Positions 15,008 to 22,175 of a stretch of 33,337 bases of DNA are shown piece by piece. The notes beneath the pieces were generated by a model, which saw only the letters and a list, made by a program, of their open reading frames with translations, ran no database searches and was not told where the DNA came from. A program made the position numbers and the translations under genes. The stretch is from the NCBI RefSeq assembly GCF_016786355.1, contig NZ_JADWYX010000105.1:1-33337 (forward strand), in the 5' to 3' direction. How positions within the stretch are numbered: position 1 is the stretch's first letter; the number at the start of each line of letters is the position of its first letter. Origin of the DNA: Frankia sp. AgB1.9 (lineage in GTDB: Bacteria > Actinomycetota > Actinomycetes > Frankiales > Frankiaceae).

Positions 15008-15537
15008 CAGATCCGCCGGATCGCGCGGGAGACGGCGCGCTGAGCCGCGGCGCGCATGTCCGGTTCGGCGGCCCGCATCGCCTGGTTCCACCACGGCTTG
15101 CTGGCCTGCTTCGCCCAGACGCGGCGGTTGCCGAACACCGGGTGTCGGAAGCTGGGCGCGTTGGTGACGGCGGCCATGTGGCCCGCAGTGAGCCGGTACT
15201 CGATGCCGTTGCCCGCCTGGCGCAGGACGACGTTCACCGACCGGGCGATGTCGGACCGGAGTCCGGTGGACCGGCCACCCTGGCGTCGTGGCGACGGCGG
15301 GTCGCCCGGCAGCCGGAGCCTCAGCGCCTCGCGTTGGGCCTGGCGGGCCGCCTTGTTCGCCGCGGCCCCCAGCTCGGCGCGGAGCTGCGCGTCGAGCACC
15401 TGGTCCCAGTTCGCGGCCCGTTCGTACAGCCGGGCGAACGGGGAGCTGTCGCACGCGAACGACAGCGTCCCCGCGCGCTGGGCACCACGACGCCGCTGGG
15501 ACCGGTGGGCGGCCCGTAGGGCACCCCCTCTAGCCAT
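15007..15537 (-). CDS. HK97-gp10-like tail-completion/minor tail protein
   Basis: 176 aa with a GAGGGAGG ribosome site. The C-terminal half (GNGIEYRLTAGHMAAVTNAP then FRHPVFGNRRVWAKQASKPW) matches the 'xRHPVFGNRxxW..Q...PWW' pattern of actinophage HK97-gp10-family proteins, which lie at the head-tail joint. The N-terminus is Arg-rich. It is followed without a gap by the HNH gene. In ordinary phages this gene sits between head-completion and tail-tube genes, all missing here. Confidence 0.78.
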   Translation of the reverse strand: MARGGALRAAHRSQRRRGAQRAGTLSFACDSSPFARLYERAANWDQVLDAQLRAELGAAANKAARQAQREALRLRLPGDPPSPRRQGGRSTGLRSDIARSVNVVLRQAGNGIEYRLTAGHMAAVTNAPSFRHPVFGNRRVWAKQASKPWWNQAMRAAEPDMRAAAQRAVSRAIRRI

Positions 15538-15573
15538 CGTGTTCCTCCCTCATGAGCGTGGCCAGGATGCCCC

Positions 15574-15777
15574 TCATGCGGCCGGAGCGTCCTCGGGCAG
15601 TTTGATCAAGGATGTCCAACCGAGCGCCCGTAGGCGGCGCTCGGCGGCCTGCAGTGACGGCTCCGGGTCCGTGTGGTGCTTGCTCGCGGCGATGACGGCG
15701 CGCTCGTGCTCCACGTGCCGGTCCTCGGAGAACTCGCCGTCCAGGACGCGCAGGCCGTCCGGGGTGAACTTGGGCAT
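15574..15777 (-). CDS. hypothetical small protein
   Basis: 67 aa from ATG 15777, with a GAGGGAGGAACGACG leader almost identical to the leader of the next gene downstream. The sequence MPKFTPDGLRVLDGEFSEDRHVEHERAVIAASKHH...SLQAAERRLRALGWTSLIKL is charged and mixed. It is not recognised. It sits between the M41-like peptidase gene and the gp10-like gene, all in one leftward operon. Confidence 0.68.
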   Translation of the reverse strand: MPKFTPDGLRVLDGEFSEDRHVEHERAVIAASKHHTDPEPSLQAAERRLRALGWTSLIKLPEDAPAA

Positions 15778-15790
15778 CGTCGTTCCTCCC

Positions 15791-16792
15791 TCAGGCGACG
15801 TTGTAGGTGAACGGGACAACCCGGACCTCTTGCCGGTCCTCGTCGCGGGTCTCGGACCAGAGGCGGAACCGGGCGCGCATGGTCGCGCTCGGCTCCATGG
15901 CGCGGTAGGCGGTCTCCTTGTCGCACCAGGACGGGCACGGCACCGCGCGGCCGGCACCGCCGTCCCAGTGGCCGTGAGACCGCCGGTCCGGAGCCAGCAG
16001 GGTCGCGACGTACGAGCCTCGCCGCGAGCCGGCCGAGCGCGCCTCGGTGCCCACGGCTCGACTGGACTTCTCGACGCCGTCCAGAAGCGCCCAGACCTCG
16101 TTGCCGGTGAGGCTGCCGCGCTCGTTCAGCGCGTCCTCAAGCGCGCTGAGGTGCGGAGCATGCTTGCGCAGCATGGTCTCGACGTGGAGCTCCACCCGGG
16201 CGAGCTGAGCCCGAGTGGCGCCGAGGTGGTGAGCGCGTTTGTAGTCGTCGCTCCACGACTCGTCGTCGAGCGAGGCCCGGTAGGCCGGGTGCATGCGCTC
16301 GCCGACCCGGCCGGCGACGAGAACGGCGATGTCGGCCTCGGCGCCGAGGCTGTAGACGCCGGTGATGCCTGCCGCCCGGCCGTCTCCCGGGTCGATCGTG
16401 ACGTGGCTGAGGTCGCACCCGAGAATCCAGGCGACCAGCGCGTGTGAGCCCTCGTGGCGGGCCACCAGCACCCGGCCGTGGGTCGCGTTGTAGCGGTCAA
16501 CGGCACGGTCGTGCAGGGCCCGCTGCGCTGCCCGCATCTGCGGGGTGATGCCGAGCCGGCGGTCGTGCTCCGACTGGGTGGGCTCGACCGAGGCTGACTC
16601 GGCCGGGCGCCACCGCGCTGCCTGCGACAGGCGGACGGCCGAGGCCGGGACGGTCCTCCTCAGGACTGGGGTGTACCCGCCGCCGCCCCGGGTCAGGTCG
16701 AGGGAGCGGCCACCCCCGCGGACGCCGGCCACCTCCCACAGGGTGCCACCGTGGGTGACGGCGTCGCCGACGCCGAACCTGTTGGTCTGCAT
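15791..16792 (-). CDS. stand-alone M41-like (FtsH-peptidase-type) metallopeptidase fusion
   Basis: 333 aa from ATG 16792, with an AAAGGA ribosome site; the in-frame extension to 16957 is rejected. Residues 5-56 look like a small beta-barrel domain (FGVGDAVTHGGTLWEVAGVRGG...). Residues 83-245 resemble the peptidase M41 domain of FtsH: zinc motif HEGSH (113-117) in VARHEGSHALVAWILG, then ADIAVLVAGRVGERM (153-167) as in FtsH 'LLGGRxAE', and WSDDYKRAHHLG (180-191) where FtsH has its Asp zinc ligand in 'SNDxxxAT'. The tail has CPSWC (286-290), as in small actinobacterial CPxWC domains. There is no AAA+ ATPase. A protease acting on phage or host proteins is inferred. The combination is unusual. Confidence 0.78.
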   Translation of the reverse strand: MQTNRFGVGDAVTHGGTLWEVAGVRGGGRSLDLTRGGGGYTPVLRRTVPASAVRLSQAARWRPAESASVEPTQSEHDRRLGITPQMRAAQRALHDRAVDRYNATHGRVLVARHEGSHALVAWILGCDLSHVTIDPGDGRAAGITGVYSLGAEADIAVLVAGRVGERMHPAYRASLDDESWSDDYKRAHHLGATRAQLARVELHVETMLRKHAPHLSALEDALNERGSLTGNEVWALLDGVEKSSRAVGTEARSAGSRRGSYVATLLAPDRRSHGHWDGGAGRAVPCPSWCDKETAYRAMEPSATMRARFRLWSETRDEDRQEVRVVPFTYNVA

Positions 16793-17448
16793 TGTCGATC
16801 CTTTCTCGTGCTTGATGCATTCATCATCGATCACTTGTGCGAAGCGATGAACGGCCGAGCCGTGACGCTCGGTATTTGTGCAGGTCAGAGGGTCGTGGGT
16901 GGTAGGGGTACCGGGGGCAGGTGCTACGCATCGGCCATGATCACCCACCGACCCCAAAACCGTCGCGGCTCTCCCCCCGCGCGCTGTGCGCCCAAACGAT
17001 CAACGGGCCACGCACCCAGTGACGGTGGCAGAACGTGACTGGTAACGCTCTGGAGTTGGCCGCTGACCCATGACGGCGAGTACGGAGAGTGAAATTCTGG
17101 CCCGAAAAATCACACTGGGTGGTGCCGGCGGCCGAAGGGACCGGTTTTCGGGTCGGTGCCCGGGCCGGCCGCGCGCCGGCACCCCGCCCCCCGGCGCCCG
17201 GGGCCTCCCTGGCCGCTCACCAGGGCTTCGGATGGGCTCGGCGGCCGGCGGTGACGCTGTGTAGCTCGCGTTCGCGACGTCAGCGTGAGTGAAGATCGCG
17301 AACGTCGTCGCGCTCGACGCGGTCGTCGGCTCGGGCTCGCCACCCACGGCCACCCGGGTGGCCGGCCCTGCCTGCCCACCCACCGGCACCCCGGCACCCA
17401 CCCGGCCGCGGCCCCGTCGCCCCGGCCTGCGTCGCCGAGCCCCGGCCG
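16793..17448. other. 656-bp region without a convincing gene; inverted repeats
   Basis: It separates the replication operon from the peptidase/tail operon and should contain the promoter of the latter. Visible structure: CGTTCGCGA (17269-17277) with TCGCGAACG (17296-17304), a perfect 9-bp inverted repeat; and GGCCACCCGGGTGGCC (17348-17363), a perfect 16-bp palindrome. An open frame on the minus strand (17000 to about 17451) overlaps the upstream stop by GTGA, but its product is a Pro/Arg/Gly-rich string without domain character, so I do not call it. The region could hold a transfer or replication origin. Confidence 0.5.
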
Positions 17449-17721
17449 TCACGCCACGCCCCCGCGCTTGGCCTGCCAGGACGCCAGCCAGGCGCCCGCC
17501 CGCGCCAGCGTCCGGGCCTCCTGCTCGACCGCGCCTCGGTGGATCGCGATGATCGCCACCCGCCGCCGCATCTGCGCATGCCGCCGAGCAAGACCCCCGA
17601 GCCGCCGACGAGTGACCTCGTCGAGCCCGCCGAGCCACGCCTCGTGGCCAGCGTGAGGCCCGGCGACGGTGCCGAGCCGCAGCTCGCACACCTGGCAGTC
17701 CTCAGCCTCACGCACCCGCAT
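17449..17721 (-). CDS. small CxxC protein, last gene of replication operon
   Basis: 90 aa from ATG 17721, which overlaps the upstream gene; GTG 17730 in the same frame is also possible. It begins with a metal-type CQVC (Cys9, Cys12), followed by HAGHEAW. The rest is a basic helix pair (TRRRLGGLARRHAQMRRRVAIIAIHRGAVEQEARTL). It is probably a small nucleic-acid-binding protein; no family is recognised. Confidence 0.66.
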   Translation of the reverse strand: MRVREAEDCQVCELRLGTVAGPHAGHEAWLGGLDEVTRRRLGGLARRHAQMRRRVAIIAIHRGAVEQEARTLARAGAWLASWQAKRGGVA

Positions 17722-17938
17722 CGTCACCACCGCCTTCAGCCCCGGCGATAGCCGCCGCCAGGCGGGCGTAGCCGACCTCGACCGGGTTGCTGTACGCCAT
17801 CAGGCCGAGGCTCTCCAGTACGTCCTGACGCGCCACGGGGTCGCTCACCGTGCGGCACACCAGCCGCGTCGCGGCCTCCTGCTGCGCCTGCGTCGCGGTG
17901 TCGCCCGCCCTCGTGTACGTGGGTCCGCCGGCCGCCAT
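17708..17938 (-). CDS. hypothetical small helical protein
   Basis: 76 aa from ATG 17938. That start shares its A with the stop of the upstream zinc-ribbon gene (TGATG). It is mostly helical (TQAQQEAATRLVCRTVSDPVARQDVLESLGLMAYSN), with an acidic Gly-rich tail. It is not recognised. Coding is supported by tight overlaps at both ends. Confidence 0.62.
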   Translation of the reverse strand: MAAGGPTYTRAGDTATQAQQEAATRLVCRTVSDPVARQDVLESLGLMAYSNPVEVGYARLAAAIAGAEGGGDDAGA

Positions 17939-18090
17939 CAGACGGCCACCTTGCGAGCCCGGCGCCGAGCCCGCCTCGCGCACGCGCGGCAGAGCACGTC
18001 ACCCGCCCCCGTGCTCTCGGCCGCCCGCGGGCGCGTGGTCGTCTTGCCGCAGGACGAGCAGGTCTCGCGGCTCGATCCGTGGTCGTTCAC
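17938..18090 (-). CDS. 50-aa zinc-ribbon protein
   Basis: A very short gene from GTG 18090, whose start overlaps the stop of the gene above (GTGA) and whose stop overlaps the start of the gene below (TGATG). The product MNDHGSSRETCSSCGKTTTR... has two CxxC knuckles (CSSC and CRAC) about 24 residues apart and ends in a strongly basic tail (ARRARRRARKVAV). This is a minimal treble-clef or ribbon with a nucleic-acid-binding tail. An AGAGGA ribosome site precedes it. Confidence 0.72.
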   Translation of the reverse strand: MNDHGSSRETCSSCGKTTTRPRAAESTGAGDVLCRACARRARRRARKVAV

Positions 18091-18659
18091 GATCTGTCCT
18101 CTCTGGAGGTCTGACTACTGCCAGTGACGCCAGGCACCGGCAGGTCGCCGCGGCAGCCACGGCAGATGCCGAACAGGAAGGTGAAGGGCCCGAGCGCCAC
18201 GCGGGCGCCCGAGCCCCGCTCACGGTCGACCCGGCCGCACCCGTCGCAGGTCCAGTCCGCGTCGCCGCCGAGCCGGAACAGCGTCGGGTAGCAGGCCTTG
18301 CAGGCGACCAGCCTCGGCCGCCAGGCCGCAGCGAAGACCGGCTCCGGACGGCGCGGGTCGGGGATGTGTCGGCAGGTGGCGGCCCTGCCCGCGTACCAGG
18401 CTGCGAGGGTGTCCAGCAGCCCGAGCCGGACCCACGCCGGCGTCCCGTCAACGGCCGTCCAGCGCTCGGCTACTCCGTGCGCGTTGCCGTAGGCGCGCAT
18501 CGCGCGGAGCGCCTCGGCGGCGGCGGCGTCGAGCTGGTCCAGGTGCGCCGGCGCCGCGACAGTCCATGCCGCCCGGATGTCCTCGAAGTCGGCCGGCGTC
18601 ATGACGGCCAGCAGGTCGTCCATGGCCACGGCGGCACGGGCCGGGTCGACGGCGGTCAC
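18087..18659 (-). CDS. multi-CxxC zinc-binding protein
   Basis: 190 aa from the GTG overlapping the stop of the replication gene. The first 90 residues are helical (MDDLLAVMTPADFEDIRAAW...). The second half carries Cys96-x-His98 and three CxxC pairs: Cys120/123 (CKAC), Cys138/141 (CDGC) and Cys166/169 (CRGC), enough for two zinc sites. Helical N-domain plus zinc ribbon, together with operon position after the primase-like gene, suggests an accessory role in replication or its regulation. No named family is assigned. Confidence 0.75.
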   Translation of the reverse strand: MTAVDPARAAVAMDDLLAVMTPADFEDIRAAWTVAAPAHLDQLDAAAAEALRAMRAYGNAHGVAERWTAVDGTPAWVRLGLLDTLAAWYAGRAATCRHIPDPRRPEPVFAAAWRPRLVACKACYPTLFRLGGDADWTCDGCGRVDRERGSGARVALGPFTFLFGICRGCRGDLPVPGVTGSSQTSREDRS

Positions 18660-20959
18660 TGGGCGCCTCCAGCCGTCAGCCGCGGATGGGCGTCGTAGCT
18701 CGGCGACGGCGGCCGGCCGGTCCGGCGCGGTGGGTCGGGGCGGCGCCGGATCCAGCCGAGTTCTTCGAGTTCGCCGAGCACCGCTTCGACGTCGGCGGTT
18801 GTCTCGGCCCAGGCCCGCCCGCGGATGGCCTGCCAGGCGTCGCGGAGCGTGAAGGCATCCCCAGAATCCCCAGAACTGCCCGCCCGGCGTCGGATCCAGC
18901 CGAGCATCGCCACCTGGCGGCTGTCGCGCTGGTGGTCGTCCATCGCCAGGGCAGCGCGGGCGTGGGCGATCAGGTAGTCGGCCAGCCCGACGGCCGCCTT
19001 CATGTCGTCGGACTGCACCTCGCTGGTAGCCGGGTCACGGACGAGGGCGAACAGCGCGGCGATCCGGACGACGGCCCCAGGCAGCTTGGACGCCCACGCG
19101 GCGATCCGGCCGAGGTCACCGAGGTCCGGGTGCAACCGAGGTTCCACGGCCGCCCGAAGCCCGTTGAGGATGCCCAGCGCCTCGGCGTTGACCTGGATCC
19201 GGACCGGGGCAGCCAGGGCCTCGGCGGCGTCCAGGATGCCGCTGACGCACTCGTCCCACTCCTTGGCGTCGTCCGTGGGCACGTCCGGGGCGTCCAGGGC
19301 TCGTGTGCCGACCGTGGTCGGAGGCACGCCGAACAGGAACCGGGGCAGCAGACCGCGGTCCGTGAACGCCCGGATCTTCCCGGCCTCGGCGATCACGTCG
19401 GGCTGCACGATCAGGCCGAGCGTCAGGAAGGGCCGCTCGATCTCCGCGCCGAACCGGTTGATCCGGTCCGTCTGGTGCGTCTCGCAGTCGTAGGCCTTGA
19501 GCACCAGGTCGACGTTCGCCGTGTCCGAGTACCGGCCGGCCAGCGTCCCAAGGAACCCACCCTCGGCGGACAGGATCGCCATCGGGCCGCCCTGCTCGGC
19601 CATGAGGTCGGCGAGCTTCTCCGGAGTGACATCGTCGGCCAGGAGCCGGAACAGGCTGGGCGGCCGGGTCTCGCCGAGCTTCCGGGCCAGGCCGCGCGCC
19701 TCGGCCTCGGTCGTCGCGACCTTCTCTCCGGTCGCCTTGGCGGCGGCCGACTCCGCTGCCTTGGCGCGCGCCTCCAGGATCCGGTAGGCCGCGGCGTCTT
19801 CGAGGTACTGGGCGCGGTGGCCCTCTCTCAGCCGCTTCTGAGCCTCGCGGAGCGGCCGGCCCATCTCCCTGTTCACCGCCGTCTTGCGAGTGCCCGAGTC
19901 GGACAGCGCGGCCAGGTAGAGCGCGGTCTGCTCGATCCACCCCGGGCGGACCACGATCTCCCAGCGACCGCGGGTGGCCGCCGACAGGACGGCCAGCCCG
20001 ACGAACGCGGGTAGGTCCGGCGGTGTCTGTGCCGTCGCCGCGACCGCCAGCGTGATCCCGCCGAGCGCGCCCGGCAGGCGCTCGATCGGGAACGCCGGCA
20101 GACGCGCGGACAGCGGCAGAGGATCGGGCCATGGGACGTCCCCACAATCCCCAGAAGCCCGCTCGATCGAGCCGCCGGCCTCTTCTGGGGATTGTGGGGA
20201 TGCTTCGGCGGGGTCGTACAGGCGTAGCTCGTCGAACCCGTGTCCAGTGGCCAAGTGGTCGGAGATGTCCTTGCTGCCCTTCGCCGGGAGCCACACCGAG
20301 ACCTCGCCAACCACCGGCCGGAGTGCTTCCGCGACGGCCGCAGCGTGCGTCCGTCCCGGGTCGTCGTCGTCCGCGATCACCCAGACCCGCCCGGCGCCGG
20401 CCAGGCTGGCGGTGTACTCCGGCCGCCACTTCCCGGCACCGCCGGGGTTGCAGGTCGCAACCAGGCCGCCGGCGACCAGCAGATCGACGTCCTTCTCTCC
20501 CTCGCAGATGTAGACCTCGGCCCCGTCCTTCACTGCGGCCACCACGTCGGGCAGGTGGTAAAGCACGCGGCGCACGCCGGACATCGACCAGGCACCCGAA
20601 GCGGCCTGCTGGCGAAACGACTTCGGGGCCATCCGGTGGACCGTGAACAGCAGCGTCCCGACCTCGTCGGGGTAGCGATAGCTCGCGACGATCCGGGGCC
20701 GGTCCGAAGCCTCGCGCGGCGGGAACAGGTCGGCCTCGTCCAGGCCCACGGCGGCCAGCACGGATGCCAGGTCGCATTCGGCCTGGCACTTCAGCAGCAC
20801 CCGGCCGTCCTGACCAATCCCGACCGACAGCGACGGCGACCGGTCCTCGTGGGCTGGGCACCGGACGTCTTGCTGACGGCGGTCGGGGTCGAGATGCCAC
20901 CCGGTGGCACCGGTGTACGCGTCGGCGAACCGCTCCAGCGGCGAGGTAGTGACGGTCAC
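18656..20959 (-). CDS. replication protein: CHC2-type zinc finger, TOPRIM and DUF3987 domains
   Basis: 767 aa, GTG start overlapping the stop of the gene above. The primase-type zinc finger is Cys34-x2-His37...Cys58-x3-Cys62 (CPAHEDRSPSLSV...KCQAEC). A TOPRIM domain follows, with EGEKD (153-157) and the acidic IADDDD (195-200), ending near DISDHLATG. After a linker (about 250-280), residues 300-680 are a DUF3987 domain with the family's modified P-loop SDSGTRKT (353-360). A winged-helix-like tail ends the protein. Such proteins replicate actinobacterial plasmids, AICEs and satellite-like elements after excision. Two linkers are encoded by unusual TCCCCAnAATCCCCAGAA repeats (see 20139-20200). 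Confidence 0.86.
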   Translation of the reverse strand: MTVTTSPLERFADAYTGATGWHLDPDRRQQDVRCPAHEDRSPSLSVGIGQDGRVLLKCQAECDLASVLAAVGLDEADLFPPREASDRPRIVASYRYPDEVGTLLFTVHRMAPKSFRQQAASGAWSMSGVRRVLYHLPDVVAAVKDGAEVYICEGEKDVDLLVAGGLVATCNPGGAGKWRPEYTASLAGAGRVWVIADDDDPGRTHAAAVAEALRPVVGEVSVWLPAKGSKDISDHLATGHGFDELRLYDPAEASPQSPEEAGGSIERASGDCGDVPWPDPLPLSARLPAFPIERLPGALGGITLAVAATAQTPPDLPAFVGLAVLSAATRGRWEIVVRPGWIEQTALYLAALSDSGTRKTAVNREMGRPLREAQKRLREGHRAQYLEDAAAYRILEARAKAAESAAAKATGEKVATTEAEARGLARKLGETRPPSLFRLLADDVTPEKLADLMAEQGGPMAILSAEGGFLGTLAGRYSDTANVDLVLKAYDCETHQTDRINRFGAEIERPFLTLGLIVQPDVIAEAGKIRAFTDRGLLPRFLFGVPPTTVGTRALDAPDVPTDDAKEWDECVSGILDAAEALAAPVRIQVNAEALGILNGLRAAVEPRLHPDLGDLGRIAAWASKLPGAVVRIAALFALVRDPATSEVQSDDMKAAVGLADYLIAHARAALAMDDHQRDSRQVAMLGWIRRRAGSSGDSGDAFTLRDAWQAIRGRAWAETTADVEAVLGELEELGWIRRRPDPPRRTGRPPSPSYDAHPRLTAGGAQ
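20139..20200. repeat. perfect 19-bp inverted repeat inside the replication gene
   Basis: TCCCCACAATCCCCAGAAG (20139-20157) and its exact reverse complement (20182-20200) lie 24 bp apart, with a further 12-bp palindrome, GCTCGATCGAGC, in the spacer. A related sequence, ATCCCCAGAATCCCCAGAA, lies at about 18858-18876. Both places encode protein linkers (residues about 254-274 and 694-702). Confidence 0.85.
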
Positions 20960-21222
20960 TCGCCCACCACCCGGATACGGGCCAGCTCGCCCCGGCGACG
21001 CGCCACGTCGCGCTGGAGCTCGTCCTCGCGATGCCTCAGCGGCCGACCATTCGCGGACGCGAGCCGGCGCAAGTGGGCGCGTAGGCGGGCCCTGGCCACA
21101 TCCCCACGACTCGGACGAGTCGGCGCGGGTGCGCTAGTCTCGCCGTGAGTCTGGCCGCCCGCCTGACCTTCTGGAGCGCCGTCCCTCCCACGGGGGCGGC
21201 GTTCCTCATTCGGGGGCCTCAC
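20956..21222 (-). CDS. small basic hypothetical protein between excisionase and replication gene
   Basis: 88 aa if read from GTG 21222, which overlaps the excisionase stop. The first 40 residues are Gly/Arg/Pro-rich. The rest (VARARLRAHLRRLASANGRPLRHREDELQRDVARRRGELARIRVV) is a basic helical stretch. An internal GTG at about residue 42 could be the true start, but the GTGA coupling at both ends favours the longer form. No family is recognised. Confidence 0.55.
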   Translation of the reverse strand: MRPPNEERRPRGRDGAPEGQAGGQTHGETSAPAPTRPSRGDVARARLRAHLRRLASANGRPLRHREDELQRDVARRRGELARIRVVGE

Positions 21223-21410
21223 GCAACGCCAGCCGTCTCCGCTCGCTCCTGCGCGGCGATCCAGGCGTCAACGACGCTTCGGCGGTACCGGACGGTGCCG
21301 CCGAGTGCGAAGCCACGCGGCCCGAAGCCGCGGTGCCGCCACTGCCGCAACGTGCCAGGCGGCACCTTCAGCAACGCGGCCACCTCGACCGTCCTCAGCA
21401 ACTCGTCCAC
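21219..21410 (-). CDS. excisionase-type HTH protein
   Basis: 63 aa from GTG 21410, with a GGAGG ribosome site 7 bases upstream; the open extension to 21542 is rejected for that reason. The sequence TVEVAALLKVPPGTLRQWRH, then GFGPRGFALGGTVRYRRSVVDAWI, is the standard MerR-like winged helix of small excisionases (HTH_17 type). It lies divergent from the Xre/integrase pair and heads the leftward replication operon. A role as recombination directionality factor, or as switch to the excised state, is inferred. Confidence 0.85.
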   Translation of the reverse strand: MDELLRTVEVAALLKVPPGTLRQWRHRGFGPRGFALGGTVRYRRSVVDAWIAAQERAETAGVA

Positions 21411-21545
21411 GCTGTGACCTCCGCACGCTTGATCTGACACCAGACCCGTGCGCATCGATATCGGTGCGCTGCACCAGAGATACCGGGCGACCGTCCCGTT
21501 CGTCAAGGGACTCGACATCGGTTCGCGTTCTGCTACGTTCATCGC
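21411..21545. promoter_or_regulatory. divergent control region between excisionase and Xre/integrase
   Basis: It contains the near-perfect palindrome CGCATCGATATCGGTGCG (21451-21468, one mismatch pair), a likely operator. On the plus strand, TCGACA and TACGTT with a 16-bp gap form a plausible promoter just before GTG 21546, so the xre mRNA may be leaderless. Confidence 0.55.
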
Positions 21546-22175
21546 GTGACAGAAGAGCCGCGGCTACTACGCGCTGTCGTCGGGGAGTCCGTCCGCCGCA
21601 TCCGGGAACTTCACGGCGCGCGCCAGGACGATGTGTCCCGAACTGCGCGGCTGTACGGGCTTGCATGGTCGCGCTCGAAGGTGGCCGAACTGGAGCGCGG
21701 CGAGAAGCCGGTCAGCATCGAGGAGCTAGCCCTGCTCCCCAGGATCCTCACGGACCTCGCCGGCGCCGACATGATCGGAACTGTCGACTTGGTGCCCTCC
21801 AACGCGCTCATCCGCCTGAACGACACCGTGACCATCACCGGCGAGACGCTTCGCGGGATTCTGGGCGGCCGAGGTGTCGGAATCGAGTCGGCACGGGTTC
21901 CGCATGATCCCGATGGCTGGAAGTGGGAGATCGCGGAGAGGATGCCCGGCGGTGGCGAAGCTGAGCGGAAGACTGCTCGCGCACTCGGCGTGACGCCTGC
22001 GGACGTCATCTCGGCTGCGTACCGGTTGTGGAAACGCCCGCTCACGGACGAGCGGGACCGGATCGTGACCGAGCGGGACCCTGATGCGTCACCTGACCGA
22101 CGTCGGGCCCTGCGCGGTCAGGTGACGCGCACGCTCGTCGAGCAGTTGACCGCCGAGATCGGCAAGGGGTCGTGA
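21546..22175 (+). CDS. Xre-family transcriptional regulator
   Basis: 209 aa, GTG start. Residues 12-60 form an Xre/Cro-type HTH (GESVRRIRELHGARQDDVSRTARLYG, then SRSKVAELERGEKPVSI). The C-terminal part holds a second segment (RKTARALGVTPADVISAAYRLW) and a charged tail. The stop overlaps the integrase GTG, so the two are co-translated. Position opposite the excisionase operon suggests the repressor that keeps the element integrated. No peptidase or sensor domain is seen. Confidence 0.85.
   Translation: MTEEPRLLRAVVGESVRRIRELHGARQDDVSRTARLYGLAWSRSKVAELERGEKPVSIEELALLPRILTDLAGADMIGTVDLVPSNALIRLNDTVTITGETLRGILGGRGVGIESARVPHDPDGWKWEIAERMPGGGEAERKTARALGVTPADVISAAYRLWKRPLTDERDRIVTERDPDASPDRRRALRGQVTRTLVEQLTAEIGKGS

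Noticed and set aside
17000..17451. Possible 150-aa minus-strand gene overlapping the stop at 17449 by GTGA
   Set aside because: Pro/Arg/Gly-rich product without fold character; the overlap alone is weak evidence in this GC content.
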